A stretch of DNA of 64,000 bases, taken from the NCBI GenBank assembly GCA_031551725.1, contig JAVBNF010000002.1, positions 7,895 through 71,894 on the forward strand. Reading direction: 5' to 3'. Shown in pieces: positions 25,767-34,350 of this stretch. The translations under genes were made by a program, and so were the position numbers. This DNA comes from JAVBNF01 sp031551725 (lineage in GTDB: Bacteria > Bacteroidota > Bacteroidia > Bacteroidales > P3). Under the pieces are notes generated by a model. The model had not been told where the DNA came from. It was given only the letters and a program-made list of their open reading frames with translations, and searched no databases. Each line of letters starts with the position of its first letter. Position 1 is the first letter of the stretch.

Positions 25767-26389
25767 TAGTATATAATATCGAAGGAAAAGAAACCGGTAG
25801 AAAAGTTAAAGTTAACGACGCCGTTTTCGCAATTGAGCCAAATGATCACGCGATCTATTTGGACGTTAAACAATACTTGGCTAACCAACGTCAAGGTACA
25901 CACAAAGCCAAAGAACGTAGCGAAGTTTCTGGTAGTACCCGTAAACTAATCAAACAAAAAGGTGGTGGTGGTGCACGTCGTGGAGATATCAATTCACCTC
26001 TATTAGTAGGTGGTGGACGCGCTTTTGGTCCGAGACCGAGAAGCTATAGCTTTAAATTGAATAAAAAGCTGAAACGTCTCGCTCGTAAATCGGCTCTTTC
26101 ATACAAAGCTCAGGGCAATCAAATCATGGTTATTGAAGACTTTGATTTCCAGACACCTAAGACAAAAGAGATGATCAAGATATTAAATAATTTAAAAATA
26201 TCTGAAAAAAAATCACTTTTTGTATTGAAAAGTCCAAATAAAAACGTATCTTTGTCGTCCCGTAATTTACAAACGATAGAAGTCGTAAATCAATCGGATT
26301 TAAACACATACGATATTATGCGCGCTCAAAACATGGTATTTTTGGAAAGCGCAATCGTAGAATTCGATAAAACTTACGCAGAATTGTAA
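25757..26389 (+). CDS. rplD: 50S ribosomal protein L4
   Basis: 210 aa L4, lining the exit tunnel. The tunnel loop KQKGGGGARRGDINSPLLVGGG is conserved. Starts within the end of rplC. Confidence 0.96.
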   Translation: MELVVYNIEGKETGRKVKVNDAVFAIEPNDHAIYLDVKQYLANQRQGTHKAKERSEVSGSTRKLIKQKGGGGARRGDINSPLLVGGGRAFGPRPRSYSFKLNKKLKRLARKSALSYKAQGNQIMVIEDFDFQTPKTKEMIKILNNLKISEKKSLFVLKSPNKNVSLSSRNLQTIEVVNQSDLNTYDIMRAQNMVFLESAIVEFDKTYAEL

Positions 26390-26417
26390 GAGGGGTAAAT
26401 AGCTTAAAATTAGAGAA

Positions 26418-26708
26418 ATGAGTATCATAATTAAACCTATCGTAACCGAAAAAATGACCGGCATCAGCGAAAAATTTAATCGCGTCGGTTTCGTGGTCGA
26501 TAAAAGAGCAAATAAATTAGAAATCAAAAACGAAGTTGAAACACTTTATAATGTAAAAGTAACTGACGTTAATACCATCAGCTACGCAGGTAAAGTGAAA
26601 ACACGCTTCACTAAAGCAGGATTCCTTAAAGGTCGTACAAATGCTTTCAAAAAAGCAATTATTACCTTGGCAGAAGGAGATACTATCGATTTCTATAGCA
26701 GCATCTAA
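26418..26708 (+). CDS. rplW: 50S ribosomal protein L23
   Basis: 96 aa; IIIKPIVTEKMT at the start is the L23 signature. Sits at the tunnel exit and docks SRP and trigger factor. Confidence 0.95.
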   Translation: MSIIIKPIVTEKMTGISEKFNRVGFVVDKRANKLEIKNEVETLYNVKVTDVNTISYAGKVKTRFTKAGFLKGRTNAFKKAIITLAEGDTIDFYSSI

Positions 26709-26758
26709 AAAATTAATGTAAATTATGGGCGCTGAGTTCGCCCGATAAAACAAAAACA

Positions 26759-27583
26759 ATGGCTTTAAAAAAATTAAAACCGACAACACCGGGACAACGC
26801 TTCAAAACAGCGATCACGTTTGAGGAAATCACAACCTCTGCGCCCGAAAAATCGTTGTTGTTGCCGAAACGTAAATCAGGCGGTCGTAACAACACTGGTA
26901 AAATGACGATGCGCTACATCGGCGGTGGTCATAAACAAATGTACCGTATCATCGATTTCAAACGCGACAAGGAAAACATTCCTGCTACCGTTAAATCAAT
27001 CGAATATGACCCGAACCGTACAAGCCGTATTGCACTTTTAGTATATGCTGATGGTGAAAAAAGATACATCATCGCTCCGCAAGGATTGAAAGTAGGTACA
27101 AAAGTAATGGCTGGTAAAGGTGCTACACCTGACGTTGGAAATGCTTTATATATGAGCGAAATTCCTTTGGGAACTATCATTCATAATATTGAATTGCGCC
27201 CGGGACAAGGTGCTAAAATGGCACGTAGTGCAGGTACATACGCTCAATTAATGTCGCGTGAAGATAAATATGCCATTATCAAATTGCCTTCTGGCGAAAC
27301 TCGCAAAATGTTGCAGGCTTGCAAAGCTACAATCGGTGTTGCTTCTAACTCCGATCATAGCTTGGAACGCTCTGGTAAAGCTGGTCGTAGCCGTTGGTTG
27401 GGCCGCCGCCCACGCGTTCGTGGTGTTGTAATGAATCCGGTTGATCACCCGATGGGTGGTGGTGAAGGACGTGCGTCCGGAGGTCACCCACGCTCTCGCA
27501 ACGGTATGCCGGCTAAAGGTTACAAAACACGTAAACCTAAAAATACTTCTTCTCAATTTATTATTGAAAGACGTAAAAAATAG
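26759..27583 (+). CDS. rplB: 50S ribosomal protein L2
   Basis: 274 aa L2, needed for subunit association and peptidyl transfer. The C-terminal VDHPMGGGEGRASGGHPRS contains the conserved His near the active site. Confidence 0.98.
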   Translation: MALKKLKPTTPGQRFKTAITFEEITTSAPEKSLLLPKRKSGGRNNTGKMTMRYIGGGHKQMYRIIDFKRDKENIPATVKSIEYDPNRTSRIALLVYADGEKRYIIAPQGLKVGTKVMAGKGATPDVGNALYMSEIPLGTIIHNIELRPGQGAKMARSAGTYAQLMSREDKYAIIKLPSGETRKMLQACKATIGVASNSDHSLERSGKAGRSRWLGRRPRVRGVVMNPVDHPMGGGEGRASGGHPRSRNGMPAKGYKTRKPKNTSSQFIIERRKK

Positions 27584-27617
27584 TAAACAGATAAAATAAC
27601 GATTAAAGAGAATATCA

Positions 27618-27896
27618 ATGAGCCGTTCATTAAAAAAAGGACCATATATCCATTTCAAACTCGAGAAGAAAGTCTTGGCTGCCGTAGAAAGCAAAAAGAA
27701 ATCAACGATCAAAACTTGGTCGCGCGCATCCATGATCTCTCCCGACTTTGTTGGTCAAACGATCGCTGTTCATAATGGTAATAAATTCATCCCTGTTTAC
27801 GTTACCGAAAATATGGTAGGTCACAAATTGGGCGAATTTGCACCCACGCGTATCTTCAGAGGTCACGCCGGAAACAAAGATAAAGGTAAAAAATAA
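27618..27896 (+). CDS. rpsS: 30S ribosomal protein S19
   Basis: 92 aa; MSRSLKKGPYIHFKLEKKV and HKLGEFAPTRIFRGHAG are S19 motifs. Binds the 16S 3' domain with S13. Confidence 0.97.
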   Translation: MSRSLKKGPYIHFKLEKKVLAAVESKKKSTIKTWSRASMISPDFVGQTIAVHNGNKFIPVYVTENMVGHKLGEFAPTRIFRGHAGNKDKGKK

Positions 27897-27942
27897 TCTC
27901 CGGAAAACTCGTTGATTGAACAAATTTGAAAAAAAACAGAAA

Positions 27943-28374
27943 ATGGGATCAAGAAAACATATTCGAGCAGAAGAAAGAAAAAGTGCAAAACGCACAACTT
28001 ACATGGCTAAGCTGACTGATAATCCAACGTCGCCTCGCAAAACTCGTCTTACCGCCGATTTAGTTCGTGGTATGGATGTTGAAAAAGCATTGGGCGTGTT
28101 GCAATACAGTTCACGTGAAGCTGCTCCTAAAATTCATAAATTGCTTCGCTCTGCAATCGCTAACTGGCAAAGCAAAAACGAAGGACAACGTATGGAAGAC
28201 GCGAAACTTTACATCCAAGAAATCTTTGTAGATGGCGGTGCCATGCTTAAAAGATTGCGTACGGCTCCTCAAGGTAGAGGATATCGTATCCGTAAACGCT
28301 CAAACCATGTTACTTTAATTTTGGGAAGCCGCGTGGCAGCTCCCGCCGTTGAATCAACTGAGTCAGAAAATTAA
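27943..28374 (+). CDS. rplV: 50S ribosomal protein L22
   Basis: 143 aa from ATG 27943 (MGSRKHIRAEERKSAKRT); a TTG at 27916 is a less likely start. NPTSPRKTRLTADLVRGMDV and RLRTAPQGRGYRIRKRSNH, the tunnel beta-hairpin, identify L22. Confidence 0.96.
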   Translation: MGSRKHIRAEERKSAKRTTYMAKLTDNPTSPRKTRLTADLVRGMDVEKALGVLQYSSREAAPKIHKLLRSAIANWQSKNEGQRMEDAKLYIQEIFVDGGAMLKRLRTAPQGRGYRIRKRSNHVTLILGSRVAAPAVESTESEN

Positions 28375-28388
28375 TCATTATACGAAGA

Positions 28389-29135
28389 ATGGGACAAAAA
28401 ACAAATCCGATAGGTAACAGATTAGGAATTATCCGTGGATGGGATTCCAACTGGTTTGGCGGTAAAAAATTTGAACACAAACTCGTAGAAGACGAAAAAA
28501 TCAGAAAATATTTGAATGCTCGTCTTGCTCGTGCAGGTGTTGCTAAAATCAATATCGAACGTACATTGAAATTAGTTACAGCTACGATCCACACTGCTCG
28601 CCCCGGTTTCATCATCGGTAAAGCCGGATCGGAAGTTGATAAATTAAAAGAAGAGTTGAAAAAACTTACTAATAAAGAAGTTCAAATCAATATCTTGGAA
28701 GTAAAACGCCCGGAATTGGATGCAACTTTGGTAGCAAGTGCAATCGCTCGTCAATTGGAAGCTCGTGTTTCTTACCGTAAAGCAATCAAAATGGCTATTG
28801 CATCCGCAATGCGTTTAGGAGCTGAAGGTATCAAAGTTCAAATCTCTGGTCGTTTGGGTGGTGCTGAAATGGCACGTACCGAACATTTCAAAGAAGGTCG
28901 TACTCCGCTTCACACCTTGCGTGCTGATATCGATTACGCTTTGGGCGAAGCTCATACTACATACGGTCGTTTGGGCGTAAAAGTGTGGATCTGTAAAGGT
29001 TTAGTTTATGGAAAACGCGAAATCGTTCCTGCTTTCAGCGGAATTCAAACCGACAAACCGGGTAGACCTGGTGGATCAGCTCCAAGACAAGGTGGCGGCG
29101 CTCCAAGAGGTGGCGGAAACCAAAGAAGAAAATAA
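28389..29135 (+). CDS. rpsC: 30S ribosomal protein S3
   Basis: 248 aa with the KH domain (RPGFIIGKAGSEVDKLKEEL) and the S3 C-terminal domain (KVQISGRLGGAEMARTE). The Gly/Arg-rich tail is Bacteroidota-like. Forms part of the mRNA entry channel. Confidence 0.97.
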   Translation: MGQKTNPIGNRLGIIRGWDSNWFGGKKFEHKLVEDEKIRKYLNARLARAGVAKINIERTLKLVTATIHTARPGFIIGKAGSEVDKLKEELKKLTNKEVQINILEVKRPELDATLVASAIARQLEARVSYRKAIKMAIASAMRLGAEGIKVQISGRLGGAEMARTEHFKEGRTPLHTLRADIDYALGEAHTTYGRLGVKVWICKGLVYGKREIVPAFSGIQTDKPGRPGGSAPRQGGGAPRGGGNQRRK

Positions 29136-29166
29136 TAAGTTAGAAAGATTTAAATAACGATAAGTA

Positions 29167-29592
29167 ATGTTACAACCGAAGAGAACAAAGTTTAGAAAAC
29201 AACAGAAAGGCAAGATGAAAGGCAACACGAAACGTGGTGCTGAAATCGCTTTCGGTTCGTTCGCCATCAAAGCACTTGAACCAGCTTTGATCACCGGCCG
29301 TCAAATCGAAGCTGCTCGTCAAGCCATCTCTCGTTATATGAAACGTGAAGGCCAAATGTGGATTCGTATTTTCCCTGATAAGCCCATCACTAAAAAACCG
29401 AATGAGGTACGTATGGGTAAAGGTAAAGGTGCTCCTGAATACTTCGTGGCTCGCGTAACTCCGGGAAGAATTTTGTTTGAAGCAGAAGGCGTGCCTTTGG
29501 ATATCGCTCAAGAAGCTCTCCGCTTAGGGTCTCAAAAACTCCCGATCGCAGTGAAATTCATCGTAAGAAGAGATTACGAAGCTGAAGCATAA
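29167..29592 (+). CDS. rplP: 50S ribosomal protein L16
   Basis: 141 aa; MLQPKRTKFRKQQKGKMKG and MGKGKGAPEYFVARV are L16 motifs. Located near the A-site tRNA elbow. Confidence 0.97.
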   Translation: MLQPKRTKFRKQQKGKMKGNTKRGAEIAFGSFAIKALEPALITGRQIEAARQAISRYMKREGQMWIRIFPDKPITKKPNEVRMGKGKGAPEYFVARVTPGRILFEAEGVPLDIAQEALRLGSQKLPIAVKFIVRRDYEAEA

Positions 29593-29646
29593 TAACCGAA
29601 TAAAACAAAAATAGCATTCGCAAGTTTGCTTAAAAATAAAAAAAGG

Positions 29647-29850
29647 ATGAAACCAGAAGTTATAAGAGAATTATCCACGCCCGAGCTGAAAGAACGTTTG
29701 GAAGAGGAAAGAGCACAACTTACAAAAAATAAGTTGACTCACGCAATTTCTCCTATTGATAATTCAAACGTGCTCAAATCTCACAGAAAAACTGTTGCTC
29801 GTCTTTTGACGGAAATGCGCAGCAGAGAATTGGCAGAGCAAAAAGCTTAA
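29647..29850 (+). CDS. rpmC: 50S ribosomal protein L29
   Basis: 67 aa from ATG 29647 (MKPEVIRELSTPELKERLEE); seven extra upstream residues are possible from 29626. Short two-helix protein at the tunnel exit. Confidence 0.92.
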   Translation: MKPEVIRELSTPELKERLEEERAQLTKNKLTHAISPIDNSNVLKSHRKTVARLLTEMRSRELAEQKA

Positions 29851-29861
29851 CAAATCAGAAC

Positions 29862-30116
29862 ATGGAAAGAAATTTAAGAAAAGAAAGAATTGGCTTGGTT
29901 GCCAGCTCAAAAATGGATAAATCCATTACTGTAGTAGTTGAACGTAAGGTGAAACACCCCAAGTATGGTAAGTTTGTAAAGCAATCTAAAAAGTTCATGG
30001 CTCATGACGAAAAAAATGAGTGTAACGAGGGAGATACAGTGCGTATCATGGAAACTCGCCCATTGAGCAAGAACAAATGCTGGAGATTAGTCGAAATTAT
30101 TGAAAGAGTAAAATAA
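29862..30116 (+). CDS. rpsQ: 30S ribosomal protein S17
   Basis: 84 aa; GLVASSKMDKSITVVVERKV and the KNKCWRLVEIIE end are S17-like. The last stop base is the first base of the rplN ATG. Confidence 0.95.
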   Translation: MERNLRKERIGLVASSKMDKSITVVVERKVKHPKYGKFVKQSKKFMAHDEKNECNEGDTVRIMETRPLSKNKCWRLVEIIERVK

Positions 30117-30484
30117 TGATACAACAAGAATCAAGATTATCTGTTGCCGACAACAGTGGAGCGAAAAACGTTCTCTGCATTCGAGTACTCGGTGGCACAA
30201 AAAGAAGATACGCCAGTGTTGGCGATAAGATCGTTGTGGCGGTAAAAGATGCATTACCTTCCGGCAACGTGAAAAAAGGAGCTGTATCGAAAGCTGTAAT
30301 CGTTAGAACTAAAAAAGAAGTACGTCGCGCCGACGGATCATACATCCGCTTCGATGACAATGCCGTTGTTCTTTTGACTGCTAATGAAGAGTTGCGCGGA
30401 ACCCGTATTTTCGGACCCGTTGCAAGAGAGCTTCGCGAAAAACAGTTTATGAAAATTGTTTCATTAGCACCTGAAGTGCTTTAA
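30116..30484 (+). CDS. rplN: 50S ribosomal protein L14
   Basis: 122 aa; MIQQESRLSVADNSGAKNVL and GTRIFGPVARELRE are L14 signatures. One-base overlap with rpsQ (TAATG). Confidence 0.97.
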   Translation: MIQQESRLSVADNSGAKNVLCIRVLGGTKRRYASVGDKIVVAVKDALPSGNVKKGAVSKAVIVRTKKEVRRADGSYIRFDDNAVVLLTANEELRGTRIFGPVARELREKQFMKIVSLAPEVL

Positions 30485-30503
30485 CCCATAAGAAAATCAT
30501 ATT

Positions 30504-30818
30504 ATGAAACTGCATATTAAAAAAGGTGATACCGTGAAGGTGCTTGCGGGTGAAAGCAAAGGCAGCCAAGGCCGCGTGCTCTCTGTTAATATTGAAAAAT
30601 ACAGAGCAATCGTTGAAGGCGTAAACATGGTGAAAAAACACACCAAACCGAATGCCAAAAGCCCTCAAGGCGGCATTGTAGAAAAAGAAGCTGCTATTCA
30701 TATCTCAAACCTAATGGTGGTTAGCGACGGCGTCGCTACTCGCGTGGGTAGAAGAGTGGATGAAAAAACAGGAAAGTTAGTTCGTTATTCCAAAAAAAGC
30801 GGGGAGGCTATTAAGTAA
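30504..30818 (+). CDS. rplX: 50S ribosomal protein L24
   Basis: 104 aa with an N-terminal KOW motif (KKGDTVKVLAGESKGSQGRV). Early assembly initiator of the 50S subunit. One-base overlap with rplE. Confidence 0.96.
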   Translation: MKLHIKKGDTVKVLAGESKGSQGRVLSVNIEKYRAIVEGVNMVKKHTKPNAKSPQGGIVEKEAAIHISNLMVVSDGVATRVGRRVDEKTGKLVRYSKKSGEAIK

Positions 30819-31378
30819 TGAGTTACACACCCAGATTAAAAGAAAAGTATAAAAACGAAGTAGTTCCTGCTTTAAAGGAACAATTTCAATACACAAGCGT
30901 TATGCAAGTTCCTCGCTTGACCAAAATTTGTTTGAATCAAGGTTTGGGCGGAGCTGTTGCTGATAAAAAATTGATCGAATCAGGTCTCGAAGAAATGACG
31001 ATTATCGCAGGTCAACGCGCAGTATCAACTAAATCGAAAAAAGATATCTCGAACTTCAAAGTTCGTAAAGGTATGCCGATCGGTGTACGTGTAACCCTTC
31101 GCGGCGAACGTATGTACGAATTTTTGGATCGTTTGATCGCTGTGGCTATCCCACGTGTTCGTGACTTCAGAGGTATCAGCGATAAAGGTTTCGACGGAAA
31201 AGGTAACTATACTTTCGGTATCACCGAACAAATTATCTATCCTGAAATCAACATCGACAAGGTAAATAAAATTGCCGGTATGGATATCACGTTTGTTACA
31301 ACAGCAAACACCGACAAAGAAGCATACGCTTTGTTGAAAGAATTCGGATTACCATTTCAAAAACAAAACAACCAATAG
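30818..31378 (+). CDS. rplE: 50S ribosomal protein L5
   Basis: 186 aa; VPRLTKICLNQGLG, GMPIGVRVTLRGERMYEFLD and DFRGISDKGFDGKGNYTFG are L5 motifs. Binds 5S rRNA. Confidence 0.97.
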   Translation: MSYTPRLKEKYKNEVVPALKEQFQYTSVMQVPRLTKICLNQGLGGAVADKKLIESGLEEMTIIAGQRAVSTKSKKDISNFKVRKGMPIGVRVTLRGERMYEFLDRLIAVAIPRVRDFRGISDKGFDGKGNYTFGITEQIIYPEINIDKVNKIAGMDITFVTTANTDKEAYALLKEFGLPFQKQNNQ

Positions 31379-31382
31379 AGAT

Positions 31383-31652
31383 ATGGCTAAAGAATCAATG
31401 AAAGCCAGAGAGCTGAAGAGAGAAAAATTAGTTGCTAAATATGCCGCAAAACGTGCCGCTTTGATCGAAGCAGGTGATTATGTAGGTTTGCAAAAATTAC
31501 CTAAAAATGCATCTCCTGTACGTTTGCACAACCGTTGCAAATTGACCGGTCGTCCTAAAGGATATATGCGTACGTTTGGTATCTCTCGTATCAACTTCCG
31601 CGAAATGGCATTGAACGGATTGATTCCGGGTGTTAAAAAGGCATCTTGGTAA
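31383..31652 (+). CDS. rpsN: 30S ribosomal protein S14
   Basis: 89 aa, the longer zinc-free form: only one Cys, in HNRCKLTGRPKGYMRTFG, instead of the CxxC pairs of the zinc type. Confidence 0.96.
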   Translation: MAKESMKARELKREKLVAKYAAKRAALIEAGDYVGLQKLPKNASPVRLHNRCKLTGRPKGYMRTFGISRINFREMALNGLIPGVKKASW

Positions 31653-31698
31653 TCCAATAAAGAAGAAAAGAATTTATAATTATAATTAAGACAATCCA

Positions 31699-32094
31699 AT
31701 GGTAACAGATCCAATTGCAGACTTCCTAACACGGATTCGAAATGCAGTGATGGCCAAACATCAAATGGTAGAAATTCCTGCTTCTAAAATGAAGCAAGAA
31801 ATGACCAAGATCTTGTTTGAAAAAGGTTATATCGCAAACTATAAATTTGAAGAAGGCGAAAAACCATCTATCAAAATTGCTTTGAAATATCATCCGGTAA
31901 CAAAAGTTTCTGCGATCAAAAGTATCGAAAGAATTAGTAAACCGGGTTTGCGTAAATATGCTCACACTGAAGACTTACCTCGCGTAATGAACGGTTTGGG
32001 TATCGCTATCATCTCAACCTCTAAAGGTTTGATGACTGATAAAGAAGCGAAAACGCAAAACGTAGGTGGTGAAGTCGTTTGTTATGTTTGCTAA
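31699..32094 (+). CDS. rpsH: 30S ribosomal protein S8
   Basis: 131 aa; MVTDPIADFLTRIRNAVMAK and the STSKGLMTDKEAK end identify S8, a 16S central-domain binder and, in E. coli, the translational repressor of the spc operon. Confidence 0.96.
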   Translation: MVTDPIADFLTRIRNAVMAKHQMVEIPASKMKQEMTKILFEKGYIANYKFEEGEKPSIKIALKYHPVTKVSAIKSIERISKPGLRKYAHTEDLPRVMNGLGIAIISTSKGLMTDKEAKTQNVGGEVVCYVC

Positions 32095-32131
32095 TTCCTA
32101 AGGGAACAGAAAAAATAAGGAGAAAAGAAAA

Positions 32132-32695
32132 ATGTCAAGAATTGGTAAAGCACCGATTAGCATTCCACAAGGCGTAGATATCGCAGTAGCGTCTAACAAC
32201 GTGGTAACGGTTAAAGGACCGAAAGGCGAGTTGAATCTTGCTGTAGATCCGGATATTACGGTAAATGTAGATAAAGAAGCAAAAGTATTGGCTGTAACTC
32301 GTCCGACTGACCAAAAACGTCATCGTTCGTTGCACGGTTTGTACAGAGCATTGTTGAACAACATGGTTACCGGCGTTTCTACCGGATTTAAAACTACGTT
32401 GGAAATCGTAGGGGTGGGTTATAAAGCGAATATCGCCGGACAAATCCTCGAATTGTCGCTTGGTTTCTCTCACAACTTGTTTATGGAGTTGCCGAAAGAA
32501 ATCAAATGCCAAACAACCGCTGAAAAAGGTAAAAACCCTACAATTATTCTTGAGTCGCACGACAAAGAATTGTTAGGAATGGTTGTTTCTAAAATTCGTT
32601 CTTATCGTAAGCCTGAACCTTACAAAGGAAAAGGTATCAAATTCGAAGGCGAAGTTCTTAGAAGAAAAGCAGGTAAATCTGCATCGAGCAAATAG
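32132..32695 (+). CDS. rplF: 50S ribosomal protein L6
   Basis: 187 aa; MSRIGKAPISIPQGVDI and PEPYKGKGIKFEGEVLRRK are L6 motifs. Confidence 0.97.
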   Translation: MSRIGKAPISIPQGVDIAVASNNVVTVKGPKGELNLAVDPDITVNVDKEAKVLAVTRPTDQKRHRSLHGLYRALLNNMVTGVSTGFKTTLEIVGVGYKANIAGQILELSLGFSHNLFMELPKEIKCQTTAEKGKNPTIILESHDKELLGMVVSKIRSYRKPEPYKGKGIKFEGEVLRRKAGKSASSK

Positions 32696-32722
32696 TATAA
32701 CATATAAAAAGATACTGATAAA

Positions 32723-33076
32723 ATGGTTATTACAAAAGAATACAGAAGAAAGCGTATCAAACAACGCATTCGTAAACGCCTTGCGGGTACTGCAGCTGCA
32801 CCTCGTCTCAGCGTTTTCAGAAGCAATAAAGAAATTTACGCTCAAATCATCAACGACGCAGAAGGTAAAACGTTGGTGGCAGCTTCTTCACGCGACAAAG
32901 GTTTTTCAGCTAAAGGACCGAAAAGCGACATTGCAAAACAAGTGGGATTGGAGATTGCTAAAAAAGCAACCGCTGCCGGTATTACCACAGTTGTTTTTGA
33001 TAGAAACGGTTATTTGTATCACGGAAGAGTAAAATCTTTGGCAGATGCTGCTAGAGAAGGTGGTCTTAAATTCTAA
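32723..33076 (+). CDS. rplR: 50S ribosomal protein L18
   Basis: 117 aa; RLSVFRSNKEIYAQIINDA and the GYLYHGRVKSLADAAREGGL end are diagnostic. Binds 5S rRNA with L5. Confidence 0.96.
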   Translation: MVITKEYRRKRIKQRIRKRLAGTAAAPRLSVFRSNKEIYAQIINDAEGKTLVAASSRDKGFSAKGPKSDIAKQVGLEIAKKATAAGITTVVFDRNGYLYHGRVKSLADAAREGGLKF

Positions 33077-33084
33077 AAATTATT

Positions 33085-33603
33085 ATGACAGACGCAAACG
33101 TAAAAAGAGTAAAGTCGAGCGAAATCGAGTTTAAAGATAAATTGGTTGCCATCAACCGTGTAACGAAAGTTACTAAAGGGGGACGTACATTCAGTTTTTC
33201 CGCCATCGTGGTTGTTGGTAACGAAAATGGTGTTGTTGGATATGGCTTGGGTAAAGCGAAAGAAGTTCAACAAGCTATCAGCAAAGGCCTCGAAGATGCT
33301 AAGAAAAATCTTGTGAAAGTACCTATCCTTAAGGGAACTGTACCTCACGCGCAAGAAGGAAAATATAGTGGAGCGAAAGTGTTTTTGAAACCTGCTTCTC
33401 ACGGTACTGGAGTTATCGCCGGTGGTGCTATGCGTGCCGTACTTGAAAGCGTGGGAGTGAAAGACGTGTTGGCAAAAAGTAAAGGTTCTTCTAACCCACA
33501 CAGCGTGGTAAAAGCAACCATTGATGCGTTAACTCAAATGCGTGATGCACACACTGTTGCTCAATTGCGTGGTGTTGAATTAGACAAAGTATTTAACGGC
33601 TAA
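33085..33603 (+). CDS. rpsE: 30S ribosomal protein S5
   Basis: 172 aa; the S5 N-terminal dsRBD-like segment GRTFSFSAIVVVGNENGVVG and the C-terminal SKGSSNPHSVVKATIDAL are present. Affects decoding fidelity with S4 and S12. Confidence 0.97.
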   Translation: MTDANVKRVKSSEIEFKDKLVAINRVTKVTKGGRTFSFSAIVVVGNENGVVGYGLGKAKEVQQAISKGLEDAKKNLVKVPILKGTVPHAQEGKYSGAKVFLKPASHGTGVIAGGAMRAVLESVGVKDVLAKSKGSSNPHSVVKATIDALTQMRDAHTVAQLRGVELDKVFNG

Positions 33604-33639
33604 TTTTCCGTTTTTTAATTCGAAAAAAAGAAAGAGATA

Positions 33640-33819
33640 ATGAAAAAGTTGAGATTAACCCAACAAAAAAGCGGCATCGACAGACCTTTGCGTCAAAAAA
33701 GAACGTTGCAAGCCTTAGGATTAGGAAAACCGGGACAAGTTTCTGAAGTAACCGTTACTGAGCCTATCGCAGGTATGATTGCAAAAATCAGCCATTTAAT
33801 CAAGATCGAAGAAATTTAG
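33640..33819 (+). CDS. rpmD: 50S ribosomal protein L30
   Basis: Short gene of 59 codons plus stop, beginning MKKLRLTQQKSGIDRP and continuing QKRTLQALGLGKPGQVSEV, the L30 signature. Lies in the canonical rpsE-rpmD-rplO position. Confidence 0.95.
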   Translation: MKKLRLTQQKSGIDRPLRQKRTLQALGLGKPGQVSEVTVTEPIAGMIAKISHLIKIEEI

Positions 33820-33866
33820 TATAACTCTTTTACAAGAGAAACAATCGCAGAAAAGAATTTAAGACT

Positions 33867-34313
33867 ATGGAATTAAATAATCTACAACCGGCTCAAGGTT
33901 CTGTAAGAAACAATTATCGCGCAGGACGCGGATACGGTTCAGGAAACGGAAAAACTTCCGGCCGCGGTCACAAAGGAGCACAATCTCGTTCAGGTTACAG
34001 CCGTAAACCTGGATTCGAAGGTGGTCAAATGCCTTTGTACAGACGCGTGCCGAAGTTCGGTTTTAAAAACATCAATCGTGTTGAATACAACGCGATCAAT
34101 TTGGATACTTTGCAAAAATTGGCTGAAACTAAAAACGTGAAAGCAGTTGACCTTGATGTGTTGGTGCAAAACGGTTTGGCTTCGAAACATGATTTAATCA
34201 AAGTATTGGGAAGAGGTGAGTTGACAGCAGCTCTCGAAGTGAAAGCACACGCTTTTTCCGCAACAGCAAAACAAGCTATTGAAGCTAAAGGTGGTTCAGT
34301 TACTGTTCTGTAG
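33867..34313 (+). CDS. rplO: 50S ribosomal protein L15
   Basis: 148 aa; the Gly/Arg-rich N-terminal extension (GRGYGSGNGKTSGRGHKGAQ) and GGQMPLYRRVPKFGF are L15 hallmarks. Confidence 0.97.
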   Translation: MELNNLQPAQGSVRNNYRAGRGYGSGNGKTSGRGHKGAQSRSGYSRKPGFEGGQMPLYRRVPKFGFKNINRVEYNAINLDTLQKLAETKNVKAVDLDVLVQNGLASKHDLIKVLGRGELTAALEVKAHAFSATAKQAIEAKGGSVTVL

Positions 34314-34350
34314 TCTGACCAAGTAGCAATCGAAAATAGAAAAAGACCTG